Shown one piece after another: positions 34,748 to 45,000 of a stretch of 64,000 nt of DNA. The stretch comes from DTWD01 sp963662965. GTDB lineage: Bacteria; Acidobacteriota; Vicinamibacteria; Vicinamibacterales; UBA8438. Position 1 is the first letter of the stretch. The number at the start of each line of letters is the position of its first letter. Location of the stretch: positions 5,022,001-5,086,000 of the forward strand of contig OY759970.1 of assembly GCA_963662965.1 (NCBI GenBank), written 5' to 3'. The translations under genes and the position numbers were made by a program. The notes under the pieces were generated by a model. That model saw only the letters and a list, made by a program, of their open reading frames with translations, did not search any database and was not told the origin of the DNA.

Positions 34748-36004
34748 TTACACGTCAAACTCCTCCGGCTTCAGCCGAAACCGATCGGCAAGCTCCGGTT
34801 CCCGGTCGTCGTCGACGATCCGGTGGGCGATGTAGTCGCCGAGGACCGGCCCGAACTTAAAGCCTTCGGACGACCCGCCGCCGGCCAGCCAGACGTTGTC
34901 CAGCTCTGGATGGGTATCGATGAAAAAGTTGCGGTCCACGCTGCTTTCGTAGTGACACGCACGGGTCTCGTTGATCGGCGCGCCCGCGAGATCGGGAAAG
35001 TGCCGTTGGAGGATCTCGCGCGGACGCTCGTGATACTCCGGAGCGACCCACCGGTCCGACGTATCGGGATCCTCCGGCGGACGACCGCCGGTCCGGACGC
35101 GAAACCCGCGATGATCCAGCGGCAGCGCGGGCCATCCGGTACCGCCGGGCACTCCGTAGCTCGGCATGTTCGGATACGCGAACCGCGTATCGCCGGGAGG
35201 CACCGCGAAATAGAAGACATGCCCCATCGCGATCCGCAATCGTCGCCCCATGAGACGCGGAAAGACCTTCGGGAACCACGGTCCGCAGGCGAACATGAAG
35301 GTGTCAGCCGACAATGCGCCGCCCGAGCTCAGCGTGACGTTCTCAAGTCTGGTCCCTCGCCGTCGACCGAACGACGCGCGCGCGATCTGAACGGTGCCGC
35401 CGCCGTCCTCGAAGATCCGGGCGACCGACTCGATCGCCCGGCGGGCGCGGACGACGCCGGCCTCCGGCTCGTAGAGCGCCAGGCCAAGATTGTCGTAGCG
35501 AATCCACGACCAGCGCGACGCCACCTCGTCGGGGGTCAGGACCTCGTAGGGAACGCCGAGCGCATCCCAGTGAGACCGGGTGTCGGTGATGTACTGATTC
35601 GTCGCTTCCCGGAGGATGAGGTCGCCGGTCTGAAAGAAGACGCGCGGGAGCAGCCGATCGCGCCCTTCCTCGTCCCACGCTTTCCAGCGTGCGATCGCCC
35701 GTCTCGCCCAGCCGACCCACTGGCGGCCGTGCGGCCGGTCGCCATACGACGTCCGGACGCCGCGCGTCTCACCACCCGATGTCTGCCGCGAGTTGCCGGC
35801 TCCGTACGCGTCGACCACCGTCACCCGCGCACCCAGCTGCTGTAGGTGGAGCGCCGTCCACATCCCGAAGGTCCCGGCGCCCACCACGACGACGTCCCTC
35901 GAGCGTCGCGACTGCGCGGCGGCCGCTCGACCCGGTCGTGTCTTGGCGACGGCGAGGCCGGCCCCGATGGCGGTGAGGAATCGGCGGCGGTCCACGCTAC
36001 TCAA
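34748..36004 (-). CDS. Tat-exported FAD-dependent oxidoreductase (DAO/sarcosine oxidase-like)
   Basis: 418 residues. Twin-arginine signal DRRRFLTAIGAGLAVA, then the FAD Rossmann motif DVVVVGAGTFGMWTALHLQ and GARVTVVDAYGAGN. The C-terminal CHYESSVDRNFFIDTHPELD and VWLAGGGSSEGFKFGPVLGD are typical of the sarcosine/N-methyl-amino-acid oxidase group. It should oxidise a secondary or primary amine in the periplasm; the substrate is unknown. The start may be TTG 36004 or GTG 35995, directly after the stop of the lipocalin-like gene, so the two are coupled. Confidence 0.8.
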   Translation of the reverse strand: MSSVDRRRFLTAIGAGLAVAKTRPGRAAAAQSRRSRDVVVVGAGTFGMWTALHLQQLGARVTVVDAYGAGNSRQTSGGETRGVRTSYGDRPHGRQWVGWARRAIARWKAWDEEGRDRLLPRVFFQTGDLILREATNQYITDTRSHWDALGVPYEVLTPDEVASRWSWIRYDNLGLALYEPEAGVVRARRAIESVARIFEDGGGTVQIARASFGRRRGTRLENVTLSSGGALSADTFMFACGPWFPKVFPRLMGRRLRIAMGHVFYFAVPPGDTRFAYPNMPSYGVPGGTGWPALPLDHRGFRVRTGGRPPEDPDTSDRWVAPEYHERPREILQRHFPDLAGAPINETRACHYESSVDRNFFIDTHPELDNVWLAGGGSSEGFKFGPVLGDYIAHRIVDDDREPELADRFRLKPEEFDV

Positions 36005-37010
36005 GCGAGCTCAGCCGGTTCCAGTGGATGTAGCTCTGCGCCGGCTGCCCGTCGGCGGTGCCGGCCGGCGGCATCAGGATAAGCTGGTTGTCGCGAAACT
36101 CGTAGAATCGCTGAGCCTCAACCCCGATGCCGTTCGGCCCGAGGTTGCCGGTCCGGTGGTGCAGGACGTAGGCCCGACCGTCGTCGTCCGCGTGGAGGGT
36201 GAACGGACCGAAGTAGCTCGCATAGGTCCGCATGGCCGCTTCGGCCTCGTCTGGCGTCGGCCGGGCGTCGGCGTAGGTCGGCCGGCCGGGACGCGTGAGA
36301 TGGACCGCCATCACGCCGGACGGCATGTAGAGGATGTAGCCGTCGTCGAACTGATTGGCGTCGAGCGACTCGCCATCCAGCGTCCTGCGCTCGCTGTGGT
36401 CATATTCCCAGAACCCAAGAAACTCGCGATCCGCGGCCGTCAACCCGGGACGCTCCCGCATCTTCTCCCAGACGACGCTCGTCTGGACGCCGGATGCGGC
36501 CCGCGGCGGCTTCAGCGCGAGTTGGTTCCCGCTGAACTCATAGAATCGTTGATTGTCCTGGCCCGTTCCCGCCGGTCTCAGATGCCCTTCAACGTGATGC
36601 GTCACGTAGCTTTCGGCCTCATTGACCGAGTACGGACCAAAGTAGGAGGTGTAGCTCGTGATGGCGGCGAGCGCCTCGTCCGGCGTTCGCTGGTCGCTGG
36701 CGTACGGCTGTCGGCCCTCCTGCTGGATGACCACCCCCATGTGCTCGCCGTCGTACATGATGTAGCCGAGCGGCTCGCCGGCACCGAACGTCCCTGGCTC
36801 CGTCGGCAACAAATCGTCATCGGCGTCGTAGCGCTCGACGCCGACCAGCTTCCATGTCCCGATGAACTGGTCGCGCGGATCGGGTGCGGCTTCGGTTAGG
36901 GCGCTCGCCAGCGCTACGTCCGGCGGCGCCTCTGCCGACTCGCCGGGTGGTGTCCCCTGACAGCTCGTCGACGCGACCGCGAAGAGGACGCCGATCACGT
37001 GAGCCCGCAT
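35997..37010 (-). CDS. exported double lipocalin-like domain protein
   Basis: 337 residues made of two homologous halves. Each has FIGTWKLVGVERY or FLGFWEYDHSERR, then a GYIMYDGEHMGVVIQ or GYILYMPSGVMAVHL strand, a TPDEA(L/E)AA helix, SYFGP(Y/F), and RFYEFSGNQLAL or RFYEFRDNQLIL. This is the lipocalin-like domain of environmental bacteria, here duplicated in tandem. N-terminal MRAHVIGVLFAVASTSCQG resembles a weak lipobox, so it may be a lipoprotein. ATG 37010 has GGAGGGGAGT upstream. The FAD enzyme follows with an eight-base overlap if it starts at 36004. Confidence 0.75.
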   Translation of the reverse strand: MRAHVIGVLFAVASTSCQGTPPGESAEAPPDVALASALTEAAPDPRDQFIGTWKLVGVERYDADDDLLPTEPGTFGAGEPLGYIMYDGEHMGVVIQQEGRQPYASDQRTPDEALAAITSYTSYFGPYSVNEAESYVTHHVEGHLRPAGTGQDNQRFYEFSGNQLALKPPRAASGVQTSVVWEKMRERPGLTAADREFLGFWEYDHSERRTLDGESLDANQFDDGYILYMPSGVMAVHLTRPGRPTYADARPTPDEAEAAMRTYASYFGPFTLHADDDGRAYVLHHRTGNLGPNGIGVEAQRFYEFRDNQLILMPPAGTADGQPAQSYIHWNRLSSLE

Positions 37011-37030
37011 ACTCCCCTCCGCGCCTGCGA

Positions 37031-37080
37031 GAAAAGAGAAAAGCCCTACACGTCCCAAAATCGATCAGGACGCCCAGGGC
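37031..37080 (-). terminator. intrinsic terminator after the first DUF6152 gene
   Basis: On the minus strand a stem GCCCT...CGTCC pairs with GGACG...AGGGC and is followed by CTTTTCTCTTTT. It lies between the DUF6152 stop (37147) and the lipocalin-like start (37010), so it can end the upstream transcript. Confidence 0.6.
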
Positions 37081-37146
37081 CCTTCTGTGTCCAGCTGTCC
37101 CCGACGGGACCGATACCGATGCGTGCCGTCTACGAAGACCCGCAGT

Positions 37147-37575
37147 CTATCCAGGCTCGGTCGCGTCACGCCCGTCGGCCGGGGCGCCGGTGCCCGACGA
37201 ACCCATGAACAGCTTCCGGCCGTCCTTGAACGTCAGGTCGCGACCGTTGCCCTTGTCCGATCCATCCTTGGCCTGGTAGCCATCGACGATGATCTCGGTT
37301 CCGGGCAGCAGCGAGTTCTTCGTGAACCCGCGACGGAGCAGCGTGTTCGGCGTGCCACCCTCGACCATCCAGACGGTCTTGGAACCGTCGTCGTTGGTCA
37401 CTTCAAGGTGGACCCACGCGTGCGGGTTGATCCATTCCATTCTGACAACCACACCCTCGAGGTGGATCGGCGCGTCCGCGTCGAACTCCGCCGAGAACGC
37501 GTGATGGGCCACCACGGGGACTGCGGCTGCCGCCATCGCAACGGCCAATACCGCCAACGCTACCTTTACTCGCAT
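37147..37575 (-). CDS. DUF6152 family exported protein
   Basis: 142 residues. Signal peptide VALAVLAVAMAAAAVPVVA ending before HHAFSAEFD, the HHxFxxEFD start that marks DUF6152, followed by LEGVVVRMEWINPHAWVHLE (WxNPHxxxH) and TPNTLLRRGFTKNSLLPGTE. The histidines suggest metal binding, which is an inference. ATG 37575 has AGGAGG upstream. A second member of the family lies at 55316. It precedes a terminator and is preceded by a related acidobacterial-type gene set. Confidence 0.8.
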   Translation of the reverse strand: MRVKVALAVLAVAMAAAAVPVVAHHAFSAEFDADAPIHLEGVVVRMEWINPHAWVHLEVTNDDGSKTVWMVEGGTPNTLLRRGFTKNSLLPGTEIIVDGYQAKDGSDKGNGRDLTFKDGRKLFMGSSGTGAPADGRDATEPG

Positions 37576-37678
37576 CGGTTTCGCCTCCTGTTTGCCAACC
37601 ATCAATATCGATATTATCGCCACCAAAGGGCGATTACGTCAACTCTTTCGACAGATCGCCCGCTGCCGACGAGCCTGC

Positions 37679-38569
37679 TTACCTGGGCCCCGGCGCTTCA
37701 CCCTCAAACGCAGACCCATGCCCGCTCGGGCGATAGGCCGGCGTCAGATCGGGGTCCTTGCGGAGGTGGCCATACATCAGCTCCTCCGCAAACTCGACGC
37801 ACTTGAACTCGAGGAGCTGCATGTTGTCGTCGATCCGCCGATAGAGCGGCAGGCTGACCGTCCAGGGACGCGTATACGTCTCGGGATCTTCGATCGTCGC
37901 CTCGTACTGGATGTGGTTCTCGCTGATCGCCGTGTAGCGCTCCACGACATGGATCGAGTTGCTGTGGTGGTTGCCGGAGCTATCGAGCCAGGTGTCCGGC
38001 ATCTGCGCCGTCACATCGATGACCAGCGTCTCACCGTCCCACGAGCCGAGGGAGTGTCCCATCCAGGCGTCGACCGGCGCCACGAAGTCGGGACGGTCCA
38101 TGTAGACCACCCGGCTGGCGCTCGCAAACTCGTAGGCGAAGAGGATGTACTCCTCGGTCTGCACGATCTGGAACGGGTACGGCATGTAGGTCGCACGCGG
38201 AATGCCCGGCATGTAGCACTTGATCGCCGGGTCGCGCTCCACCCAATGCTGTTTGTTTTCCTGCTGCATCGCCCGCGCGGCCGCGGTATACGGAATCTCG
38301 CCACCCTCGACGATCCCGAGCCCGCCCGGAATCCCGCCGATGGCACCGAGCTCGACGACCGGGCCGTGGCTGGCCGCATGCGGCTCGATGTCCCAGTTAT
38401 GGGCGCCGACCGCCTGCCAGATGCCGTTCAAGTCCGGCGCGCCAAATGCGGTCCGCTCCGCCTGATAGTTCTGTCCGGCGACCTCGGTGGACGTCACTGT
38501 GAACACCATCGCGACCGCCGCCAGAACGGCCGCCACCATCACGCCTGTGAGTGTGCCCCGATTGCGCAT
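37679..38569 (-). CDS. exported protein of a family common beside DUF6152
   Basis: 296 residues. Signal peptide VMVAAVLAAVAMVFTVTSTE. The mature start AFGAPDLNGIWQAVGAHNWD (the xPDLxGxW motif), then IKCYMPGIPRATYMPYPFQI, YEFASASRVVYMDR, and MGHSLGSWDGETLVIDVTAQ, match a widespread uncharacterised exported family in Acidobacteriota that usually travels with DUF6152. A beta-propeller or lipocalin-like fold is plausible. No catalytic motif is known. A cytochrome/membrane set follows upstream in the same direction. Confidence 0.6.
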   Translation of the reverse strand: MRNRGTLTGVMVAAVLAAVAMVFTVTSTEVAGQNYQAERTAFGAPDLNGIWQAVGAHNWDIEPHAASHGPVVELGAIGGIPGGLGIVEGGEIPYTAAARAMQQENKQHWVERDPAIKCYMPGIPRATYMPYPFQIVQTEEYILFAYEFASASRVVYMDRPDFVAPVDAWMGHSLGSWDGETLVIDVTAQMPDTWLDSSGNHHSNSIHVVERYTAISENHIQYEATIEDPETYTRPWTVSLPLYRRIDDNMQLLEFKCVEFAEELMYGHLRKDPDLTPAYRPSGHGSAFEGEAPGPR

Positions 38570-38687
38570 CTTGGGAAAATCTCCTGTTTACGGGAAAGTA
38601 AGTGTCGGGTATACACCCGGCGTCTAGTATTGTCAACCATGTCGGCCGTAAGCCACGCGACTTCTTGGACTTACGACCATTCAACGA

Positions 38688-39182
38688 CTAAGAGAACAGT
38701 CCGATCAATCTGGCGTTCGTGGCCACGCCGGTCCAGATAGAAATCGAAAACATCCCCGCGGCCTTCGGCCATACGGGTCCCAACCTCGACTCGTCAGCCT
38801 GCGTCACCTTCCACCGCAGCGTGACCGTAAAGATGAGCCCTAGAAGCAGCAGTTCCATTTTCCACCAAAAGAACGGACTGAAGTACTGCTTCAGCGCCAG
38901 CGACATCAGCGACGGCATCCCGGTGAGAAAGAGCGCGACGAAGGCCCAGATCATCCACGGCCACGCTTCCTGTGCGACTTTCGCGAGCGGGGTCTTCACC
39001 ACACCGAGCCCAAGAAGCCGGAGGTCGACGATCAAGATGCTGCCGGCGAATATCGACAGCGCCACGAGATGCATCACCTGCACGATCGGCTGCGCCCACG
39101 TGCTGCTGAGCACCCACTGGCTGAGCGACAGCTGGGCCATCCACAGAAAAAACGGCTGCAGCGAGAAGGCGGTCTCTTCCAT
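38688..39182 (-). CDS. DUF6644-like four-helix membrane protein (first)
   Basis: 164 residues, four to five helices (IVQVMHLVALSIFAGSILIV, WMIWAFVALFLTGMPSLMSL, FFWWKMELLLLGLIFTVTL). A conserved His in VMHLVAL and a Lys in WWKMELL fit a DUF6644-like or cytochrome-b-like small membrane protein. It pairs with the next gene upstream, to which it is distantly similar, and lies ten bases after it. Electron transfer is suggested by the adjoining c-type cytochromes. Confidence 0.6.
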   Translation of the reverse strand: MEETAFSLQPFFLWMAQLSLSQWVLSSTWAQPIVQVMHLVALSIFAGSILIVDLRLLGLGVVKTPLAKVAQEAWPWMIWAFVALFLTGMPSLMSLALKQYFSPFFWWKMELLLLGLIFTVTLRWKVTQADESRLGPVWPKAAGMFSISIWTGVATNARLIGLFS

Positions 39183-39191
39183 GCCGTGCTC

Positions 39192-39719
39192 CTACGCACC
39201 CAACCCCAGATCGAGCCACCATTGAGGCACGAGGCCGGGATAGGCGGCCATACGACCGATGATGACGATCACGGCCCACAACGCGATTGACACGTAGCCG
39301 GCGGTGCGAACGGCTACGGGCGGCGTCAGAGCGGTGTTCCACTGCTGGACCGTCAGATAGGTCTTGAAGTGGAAGTACCCAACGTTGACGAAGGCGACCG
39401 CGATAAGAAAGAGCTTCAACCAGAAGTAGAAGTTCACGTAGTAAGTCATCGGCTTGCTGTAGAACAGCAGAATCCCGGTGACGAAGCTGACGACGCCGCC
39501 GATGAACTGCCAAGGAAATAGTCGCTCTTGAGCGTCGATGATCGACGTCGACTTGTTGCCGATGCCGGCCAGACGGAAGTCCATCATCATGACGAGCCCC
39601 GCGAACATGCACATGCTGAGGACGTGCGATGTCAACAGGATCGGAAACGCATTAAGCGACTCCCGAAGCGCGATGCTGCTCGGCAGCAGGTCCAGCCACT
39701 CGCAGAACGTGCGGATCAT
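39192..39719 (-). CDS. DUF6644-like four-helix membrane protein (second)
   Basis: 175 residues, about four helices (FPILLTSHVLSMCMFAGLVM, FIGGVVSFVTGILLFYSKPM, FYFWLKLFLIAVAFVNVGYF, VSIALWAVIVIIGRMAAYPG). The TSHVLSMCMFAG stretch corresponds to VMHLVALSIFAG in the neighbour, so the two arose by duplication. Small soluble loops, no heme-binding CxxCH. Probably a heteromeric pair with the first. Confidence 0.6.
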   Translation of the reverse strand: MIRTFCEWLDLLPSSIALRESLNAFPILLTSHVLSMCMFAGLVMMMDFRLAGIGNKSTSIIDAQERLFPWQFIGGVVSFVTGILLFYSKPMTYYVNFYFWLKLFLIAVAFVNVGYFHFKTYLTVQQWNTALTPPVAVRTAGYVSIALWAVIVIIGRMAAYPGLVPQWWLDLGLGA

Positions 39720-39762
39720 GTGTCAGTCCTGTGCGGAATGCGGGCGAACCACCGACGCGGCG

Positions 39763-40281
39763 CTACGGAACGCATCGCTCCTTCGGGGGATCGGTGTAGC
39801 TGTCGCGATAGACGCTGTGGCAGTTTGTGCAGGACTCCGCGACGTAGTTCGTCGCGTCGATCACCTCTTCCTGACTCTGATTGAGCGCCGCCTTGTAGGC
39901 TATTTGTCCCGCTTCGCGCAGGCCAAGCACAAATTCCTTCCAGTTGTCTTGCTCGACCGGCACCGGTTCGCCGTTTTCACACAGTCGTCCGGGCAATGTG
40001 ATGAGGTTAGCGGCCTCGGCGAGCGCGATGGCCGCGTTCTCCACCACTTCCCATCCGGTGTAGATGTTGGAGAACGTGGCGGTCACGGAGTTGCCTTCGA
40101 CCGCTTCCGGCGGTGCACCCGGGTCGGTCGTCTGGGCGTCGAAGATTAGATTCGAGTTTGTAAACAGGATACCGCGCATCACCCCGGCGAGGTCACCGAC
40201 CACTTCGGGCGGCGGATCCTGCTGCGCCGTTGCCGTCCCGGCAACCAGCATCATCGCAATCACGAGGCTTAGCACTCGCAT
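39763..40281 (-). CDS. c556/c'-type exported cytochrome
   Basis: 172 residues. Signal peptide LSLVIAMMLVAGTATA, then a four-helix-bundle-like middle and a single heme site at the C-terminus, ESCTNCHSVYRDSY. A C-terminal CxxCHxxYR is the cytochrome c'/c556 pattern. It lies 44 bases upstream of the DUF6644-like pair and 168 bases from the divergent cytochrome at 40449. A similar protein is at 55871. Confidence 0.75.
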   Translation of the reverse strand: MRVLSLVIAMMLVAGTATAQQDPPPEVVGDLAGVMRGILFTNSNLIFDAQTTDPGAPPEAVEGNSVTATFSNIYTGWEVVENAAIALAEAANLITLPGRLCENGEPVPVEQDNWKEFVLGLREAGQIAYKAALNQSQEEVIDATNYVAESCTNCHSVYRDSYTDPPKERCVP

Positions 40282-40448
40282 GTCGTCAAACCTCCAGATC
40301 AGCCCGGAACCGGCGTTGGCCGAGACGATAGCCTGAGCGCGAAGTGTAACCCGCCACTTTGAGCAGGGTCAACTTGGACCACACAACGTCGAATCAGGCC
40401 AATGTCGCAGTATAGTGGGCACCTGCCGTCGCCGAGGAGGCTATTGAA

Positions 40449-40823
40449 ATGCCGCGTCTCGTCACGATCCTGATCGCCGTCGCCGCCACCTTGCTGCTCG
40501 CCCCTGAAGTCGTCGACGCGCAAGACAATCCGATCGAGATGTCGGAAGCATCGATCACGGCCGGCCGTGCGGTCTACGGCCGATTTTGCCGTTCCTGCCA
40601 CGGAGTGTCAGCCGACGGACGGGGAATGGCGGCGCCCCCGGGATCGCAACCGGCCAATCTGATCGACGATGAGTGGACCCACGGCAGCACCGACGCCGAG
40701 ATCTTCAAGGTGATCCGGGAGGGGATCCCACCCAAGTACGACATGGATGCGTGGGAAGGACGGATCTCGGATGACGACATCTGGACCGTCATCAACTACC
40801 TGCGGGATCTGGCAGCAGAGTAA
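40449..40823 (+). CDS. class I c-type cytochrome
   Basis: 124 residues. Signal peptide LVTILIAVAATLLLAPEVVDA. One heme site FCRSCHGVSADGRGMA and the distal Met in PPKYDMDAWEGRISDDDIW, then a C-terminal helix VINYLRDLAAE. A soluble or membrane-tethered single-heme electron carrier. ATG preceded by GAGGAGG at a good distance. Divergent from the cytochrome c'-type gene. Confidence 0.85.
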   Translation: MPRLVTILIAVAATLLLAPEVVDAQDNPIEMSEASITAGRAVYGRFCRSCHGVSADGRGMAAPPGSQPANLIDDEWTHGSTDAEIFKVIREGIPPKYDMDAWEGRISDDDIWTVINYLRDLAAE

Positions 40824-40884
40824 GAGTTCCGAGTTCCAAGGTTCGATGCGGGAACCCAGAACATGGCACCCTGGAACCTTCTAG
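40824..40884. repeat. short GGAACC-rich palindromic spacer
   Basis: Contains GAGTTCCGAGTTCCAAGGTT and GGAACCCAGAAC, then CTGGAACCTTCTAG, so AAGGTT/AACCTT and GTTCC/GGAAC can pair. The CTAG at 40881-40884 supplies the TAG stop of the minus-strand gene to the right, as in the larger repeats. Confidence 0.4.
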
Positions 40885-42098
40885 GGCACCAGGGCGAAAA
40901 CCACGTCCGAGCGCCCGCCCGTCACGTGGTCGCCACGCTCCTCGACGACATCCTCGTTCCAAACCAGCGCGAAGCGCGTACCCGCGGGCCGAATGGCCGG
41001 GATGAGCGACGCGGTCGGGTTGTCGGTCAGCTGCGTCGGAGCGGCCAGCGGAGCGCCGGCCGGATCGAACGGTTGAAAGAACAACTCGTGGGGGCGCCCC
41101 GGCTCGCCCTCGTCGCACCAGGCGAGGCCGAACGCTTCACCGTTCCAGGTGAGGTAGGCCCCGATCGAGGCCCCCGCCGTTCGGGTCACGCGGCGCGCGG
41201 TGCGCTCCATTTCGTCATCGTCCGATAGCGTCTCTGACGCGCCGACGTACAGGTAGACCTCCTCGTTCCCGTGCTGGGTATCGAACCAGGTCAGGGCGGC
41301 GCGGCCGTCGTCGGCGAGCGAGAGGTCTGGATATGTCGACGGAACGCCGTCGTCGGCCGTCAAGCGGGTCACGGTCGTCGCAGTGCCGTCATCGCGGGTC
41401 AGGAATAGCTCCTTCGCGCGCGTGTCAGCGTGCGCGTCGAAGACGACCCACGCAGCGCCATCCGCGTCGACGACCAGGTCGAGGTTCCATGTGTCGCGAC
41501 TAGCCGGTGCGATCGGACGCGCCGGCTCAGGCGCCGAGCCGTCGAGCCGAAAATGCTGTCTCCAGACCTGTGCGGGCCCGCGGTCGCCAGCATCACCGTC
41601 GTGCTCGAGCCAGACGCAGTGAATCACATCGGAATCGAGAGCGACGGCCGGAATCCGGCCGCGTCGTGACGGATCGGACAGCGTCCGCTCCCACAGCAGC
41701 CCGCCCGCCGCCGTCCAAGCGCCGATACGCGCACGCGATGACGATCCGTCTGGCGCCACGTCGTACCACCCCACGACGAGGACGGGGCCACGGCCGTCAT
41801 CGCGACGGGCGACGGTGAGGCTCGGCTCGTAGGAGCGTGCGGCACTGTGGGTCAGTCGGAGCTCGTCGCCGACCGCGCGGCCCTCGGCATCGAGGAGGCG
41901 GGCGTAGATCTCAGGTGAGGCATGACGGGTGTCATACCACGCGACGGCGAAGCCATCGTCGCTCGGCGCCAAGCTGGCCTCGTAGCCGCCACGCGGTCCC
42001 TCACTGACTCGTGTCGGCGTCGACGCGGCCCCGACCATACCAGCCCCAGCCGCGCCAGCGAGCGCCACGAGACCGAGCGCGAGAGCGGCACTAGCCAT
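40881..42098 (-). CDS. exported beta-propeller-like protein next to the CobN-family gene
   Basis: 405 residues. Signal peptide SAALALGLVALAGAAGAGMV. Repeated blade-like units follow: APSDDGFAVAWYDTRHASPE, VVGWYDVAPDGS, CVWLEHDGDAGDRG, ALTWFDTQHGNEEVYLYVG, LTWNGEAFGLAWCDEGEPGR, RFALVWNEDVVEERG (the xxVxWxD pattern), about seven. Resembles sialidase/BNR-like propellers, without visible catalytic residues. The start overlaps the CobN-family stop by eight bases, so it belongs to that operon and may bind the substrate or a partner. Confidence 0.65.
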   Translation of the reverse strand: MASAALALGLVALAGAAGAGMVGAASTPTRVSEGPRGGYEASLAPSDDGFAVAWYDTRHASPEIYARLLDAEGRAVGDELRLTHSAARSYEPSLTVARRDDGRGPVLVVGWYDVAPDGSSSRARIGAWTAAGGLLWERTLSDPSRRGRIPAVALDSDVIHCVWLEHDGDAGDRGPAQVWRQHFRLDGSAPEPARPIAPASRDTWNLDLVVDADGAAWVVFDAHADTRAKELFLTRDDGTATTVTRLTADDGVPSTYPDLSLADDGRAALTWFDTQHGNEEVYLYVGASETLSDDDEMERTARRVTRTAGASIGAYLTWNGEAFGLAWCDEGEPGRPHELFFQPFDPAGAPLAAPTQLTDNPTASLIPAIRPAGTRFALVWNEDVVEERGDHVTGGRSDVVFALVP

Positions 42099-45000
42099 GT
42101 TGCCGACGCCAGCGCCATACCGCGAGGAGGCCGAGCACCGGCACACCGACCCAGAGCGCGTCCCACGGCCCATCGGCCATCAGCGACGGTGCGGGGATCG
42201 GCTCGTCGCCCTCCCTCGTCGCCTCCATGCGAAAGCCTTCGAGGTTCGACGTCGTCGTCAGAGACGGTCTCGCTTCGTTCCGGCGGACGAACTCCTCGGC
42301 CGCGGCGGCGGCGGTATCGATGTCCATGCCGATCGCCTCTTCCATCGCCGCCGCGAAGGCGTCGAGCGAGGGGCCGGGGATGTTCATGACGGTACCGCGC
42401 TCGAGCACGTACTGGAGCAAGCGCGGGTTACCGCAGGTGTGTTCGGCGCACCCGACACCGTGGGCCTCGACGCTCTCGACATATTCACGCAGCAAGCGGG
42501 CCACGGTCTCGTCATCGGCTTCCCAGTAGCCCTTGCGGATGGTCTCGACCATCCGAGCCGTCAAGTCTTGATAGGCGAACGGCGAGTGCGTCTCGAAGAA
42601 CGCTTCCATCTCCAGGTCGTGCTTGTCCTCGACATACACTTCGAACGACTCCTGCCACATCGCGTCATCGACCGACTCCGGCACCGTCGCGTCCCATCCC
42701 CAGAGATACTCGACGAACGCCCGCATCTCCCCCGCACCGGCATACTCCTCGCGCTGCATTCCCTCGATCCACGTCGGGTTGACGTAGCGCGACCGGAACT
42801 CGGTGCCGATAAACTTGTCGATGGTCGTCATTTCGGGACGGCCCGGGTCACGCGTATTGGTGATCACCAGCTCCGGCGTCGCGCCGTCGATGTTCCGGAT
42901 CGCCGCCGCGAGCCCACCCGCGTACATGAAGAAGTCGTCGTTGTCCAAGGCGCCGTACAGCATCGTCGAGCTACTGTGCACCACCTTTTCCGTCCCGGAA
43001 AGCGCCATCCGGAAAACGTCCTCCATCGGCTCGCCCCAAAAGCCGTTGCCGTACCCATGCCCCATCTTGGCGAGGTACTCGTCAGCCATTCCCCGGTCGG
43101 TGTCCCACGTCCCACTCGCGGCAACGATGCCCGACGTGTTCAGATTGAAGCGCCCGGGCGGCTCGTCGAAAATCCGGACGCCAGCCCGCCGGTCGGCGTC
43201 CTCTTCGTCGTAGCCCCGCTCGACCAGCGCCGTCCTGGTCGCCAGGTAGTGGCGTCGCACGAAGTTGTCGGCCTCCTCGAGCACCTTGACGCGCTGAACC
43301 GCCTCGTCCATCAGCTGCGTCACGTTGTTGAACATCCCCTCGGCCGCCGACGCGATGACGATGTCGACGCGCGGACGACCGAGTCGGCTCGCCGGCACCA
43401 CCTCGACGTCGACGACGTTCCCGCGGACGTCCCACACAGGCCGCGTGCCGAGGAGATGGAAGACCTGCGACTCGATGACGCCTTCGTGCCGCATCGTTTC
43501 GTCACCCCAAATGACGAACGACACCTTTTCGGGGTACCGGCCATGTTCCTCGACGTGCGCCGCCAGCATCTGGTCGGCGAGGTCGACGCCGAGCTCCCAT
43601 GAGGCTGGTTTCGGTATTTTGTTGGGGTCGATGCCGTAGAAGTTCTTGCCGGTCGGATAGGCGTCCGGGTTGCGGATCGGCTCACCGCCCACGCCGACGC
43701 CGACATATCGCCCCTCGAGCCCGCGCATCAACGAGTCGAGCTCACGCGGAGCGGAGTCGACGATGCGCCGCTCCATATCGGCTGACAGCACCGCGGCGTC
43801 GTTCGGCAACAGGCTTCGGTCGACCGCCACGATCGCCTCGACGGTGCTCGCCCGCATCTCAGGCGCGGGCGTCCGTCCGAAGGCGTGGAGTCCGTACGGG
43901 ATGTGCTGCCCGCGGAGCTCCACCATGTACTCCTCGATCTCGTGTAACGCGTCTTGGTCCAGCTCCCCCTCGGTTCCCAGGTCGATTCCGAGGTCCTTGA
44001 CCATCCCCATCTCGGTGACCTGCTCACGGATCTGGTCGGCGTAGGCAAGCGTCAGCCGCTCGTTCTTGTGGAGGTTGTTGTGGTAGTCGTTGATGCTCTC
44101 GCTGAGTGCAGCCAGCTCCGGCAGGAGCTTGCTCTTGGCAAACGGCGGCACCATGTGGTCGACCAGCGTCGCCATGCCGCGGCGGCGCGCGACCAACCCC
44201 TCACCCACAACGTCGACGTTGTAGACGTAGAGGTCGGGGAGGTCAGCGATCAACGCGTCAGGGGCGTCGGCCGCGGACAGACCGATGTCCTTCCCATCGA
44301 GCCACTCCAGCGTCCCGTGGGTGCCGAGGTGGACGACGGCGTCTGCGCCGAAGCCGCCGTCACCCTGGCGAGCACGGAGCCAGCTGTAGGCCGCGACGTA
44401 CTGATGATGCGGTGCCAGGTCGTCGGCGTGGTAGAGCTTCTCGTCATCCTCGCCCCATCCACGCGCCGGCTGCGGCATCAGCAGCACGTTGCCGTATCGC
44501 ACCGCCGGGACGACCAGGCTGCCGTCCGACGCCATCAGCGTCGTCGCGTCTGGCGCGCCCCAATCGGCCATCACCTTCGCGTGCAGCTCCGGCGCATACG
44601 CGTCGAGCCAGCGTCGATAGTCGGTCACCGCGATCCGCACGGCCGTGCCATGCGACAGCATCGCGTCGAGCTCGCCCGGCGCATAGCCGCCGACGTTGCG
44701 CCCGCTCTCCAAGATCTCGGCGAGCACGCCGTCGGCTGACAGGTCGCGACCGGCGCCGAGGTTGTAACCGTCGTGCTCGAGACGCTGGAGGATGTTGGAA
44801 AGCGACTCGGCGACGTTCAGATAACTCGCGCCGACTCCTGCTTTGCCGGGCGGGTAGTTGTAGTAGAGGACGGCGATCCGCTTGTCGCGGTTGGGTGTCG
44901 CCGCCAGCGCCGCGTAGCGCCGCGCCCGCTGCACCACCATGGTGATGCGAGCGGCAATCGGGTGGCGGACGACAATCGTCAGACCGGTCTCGGCGTCCCT

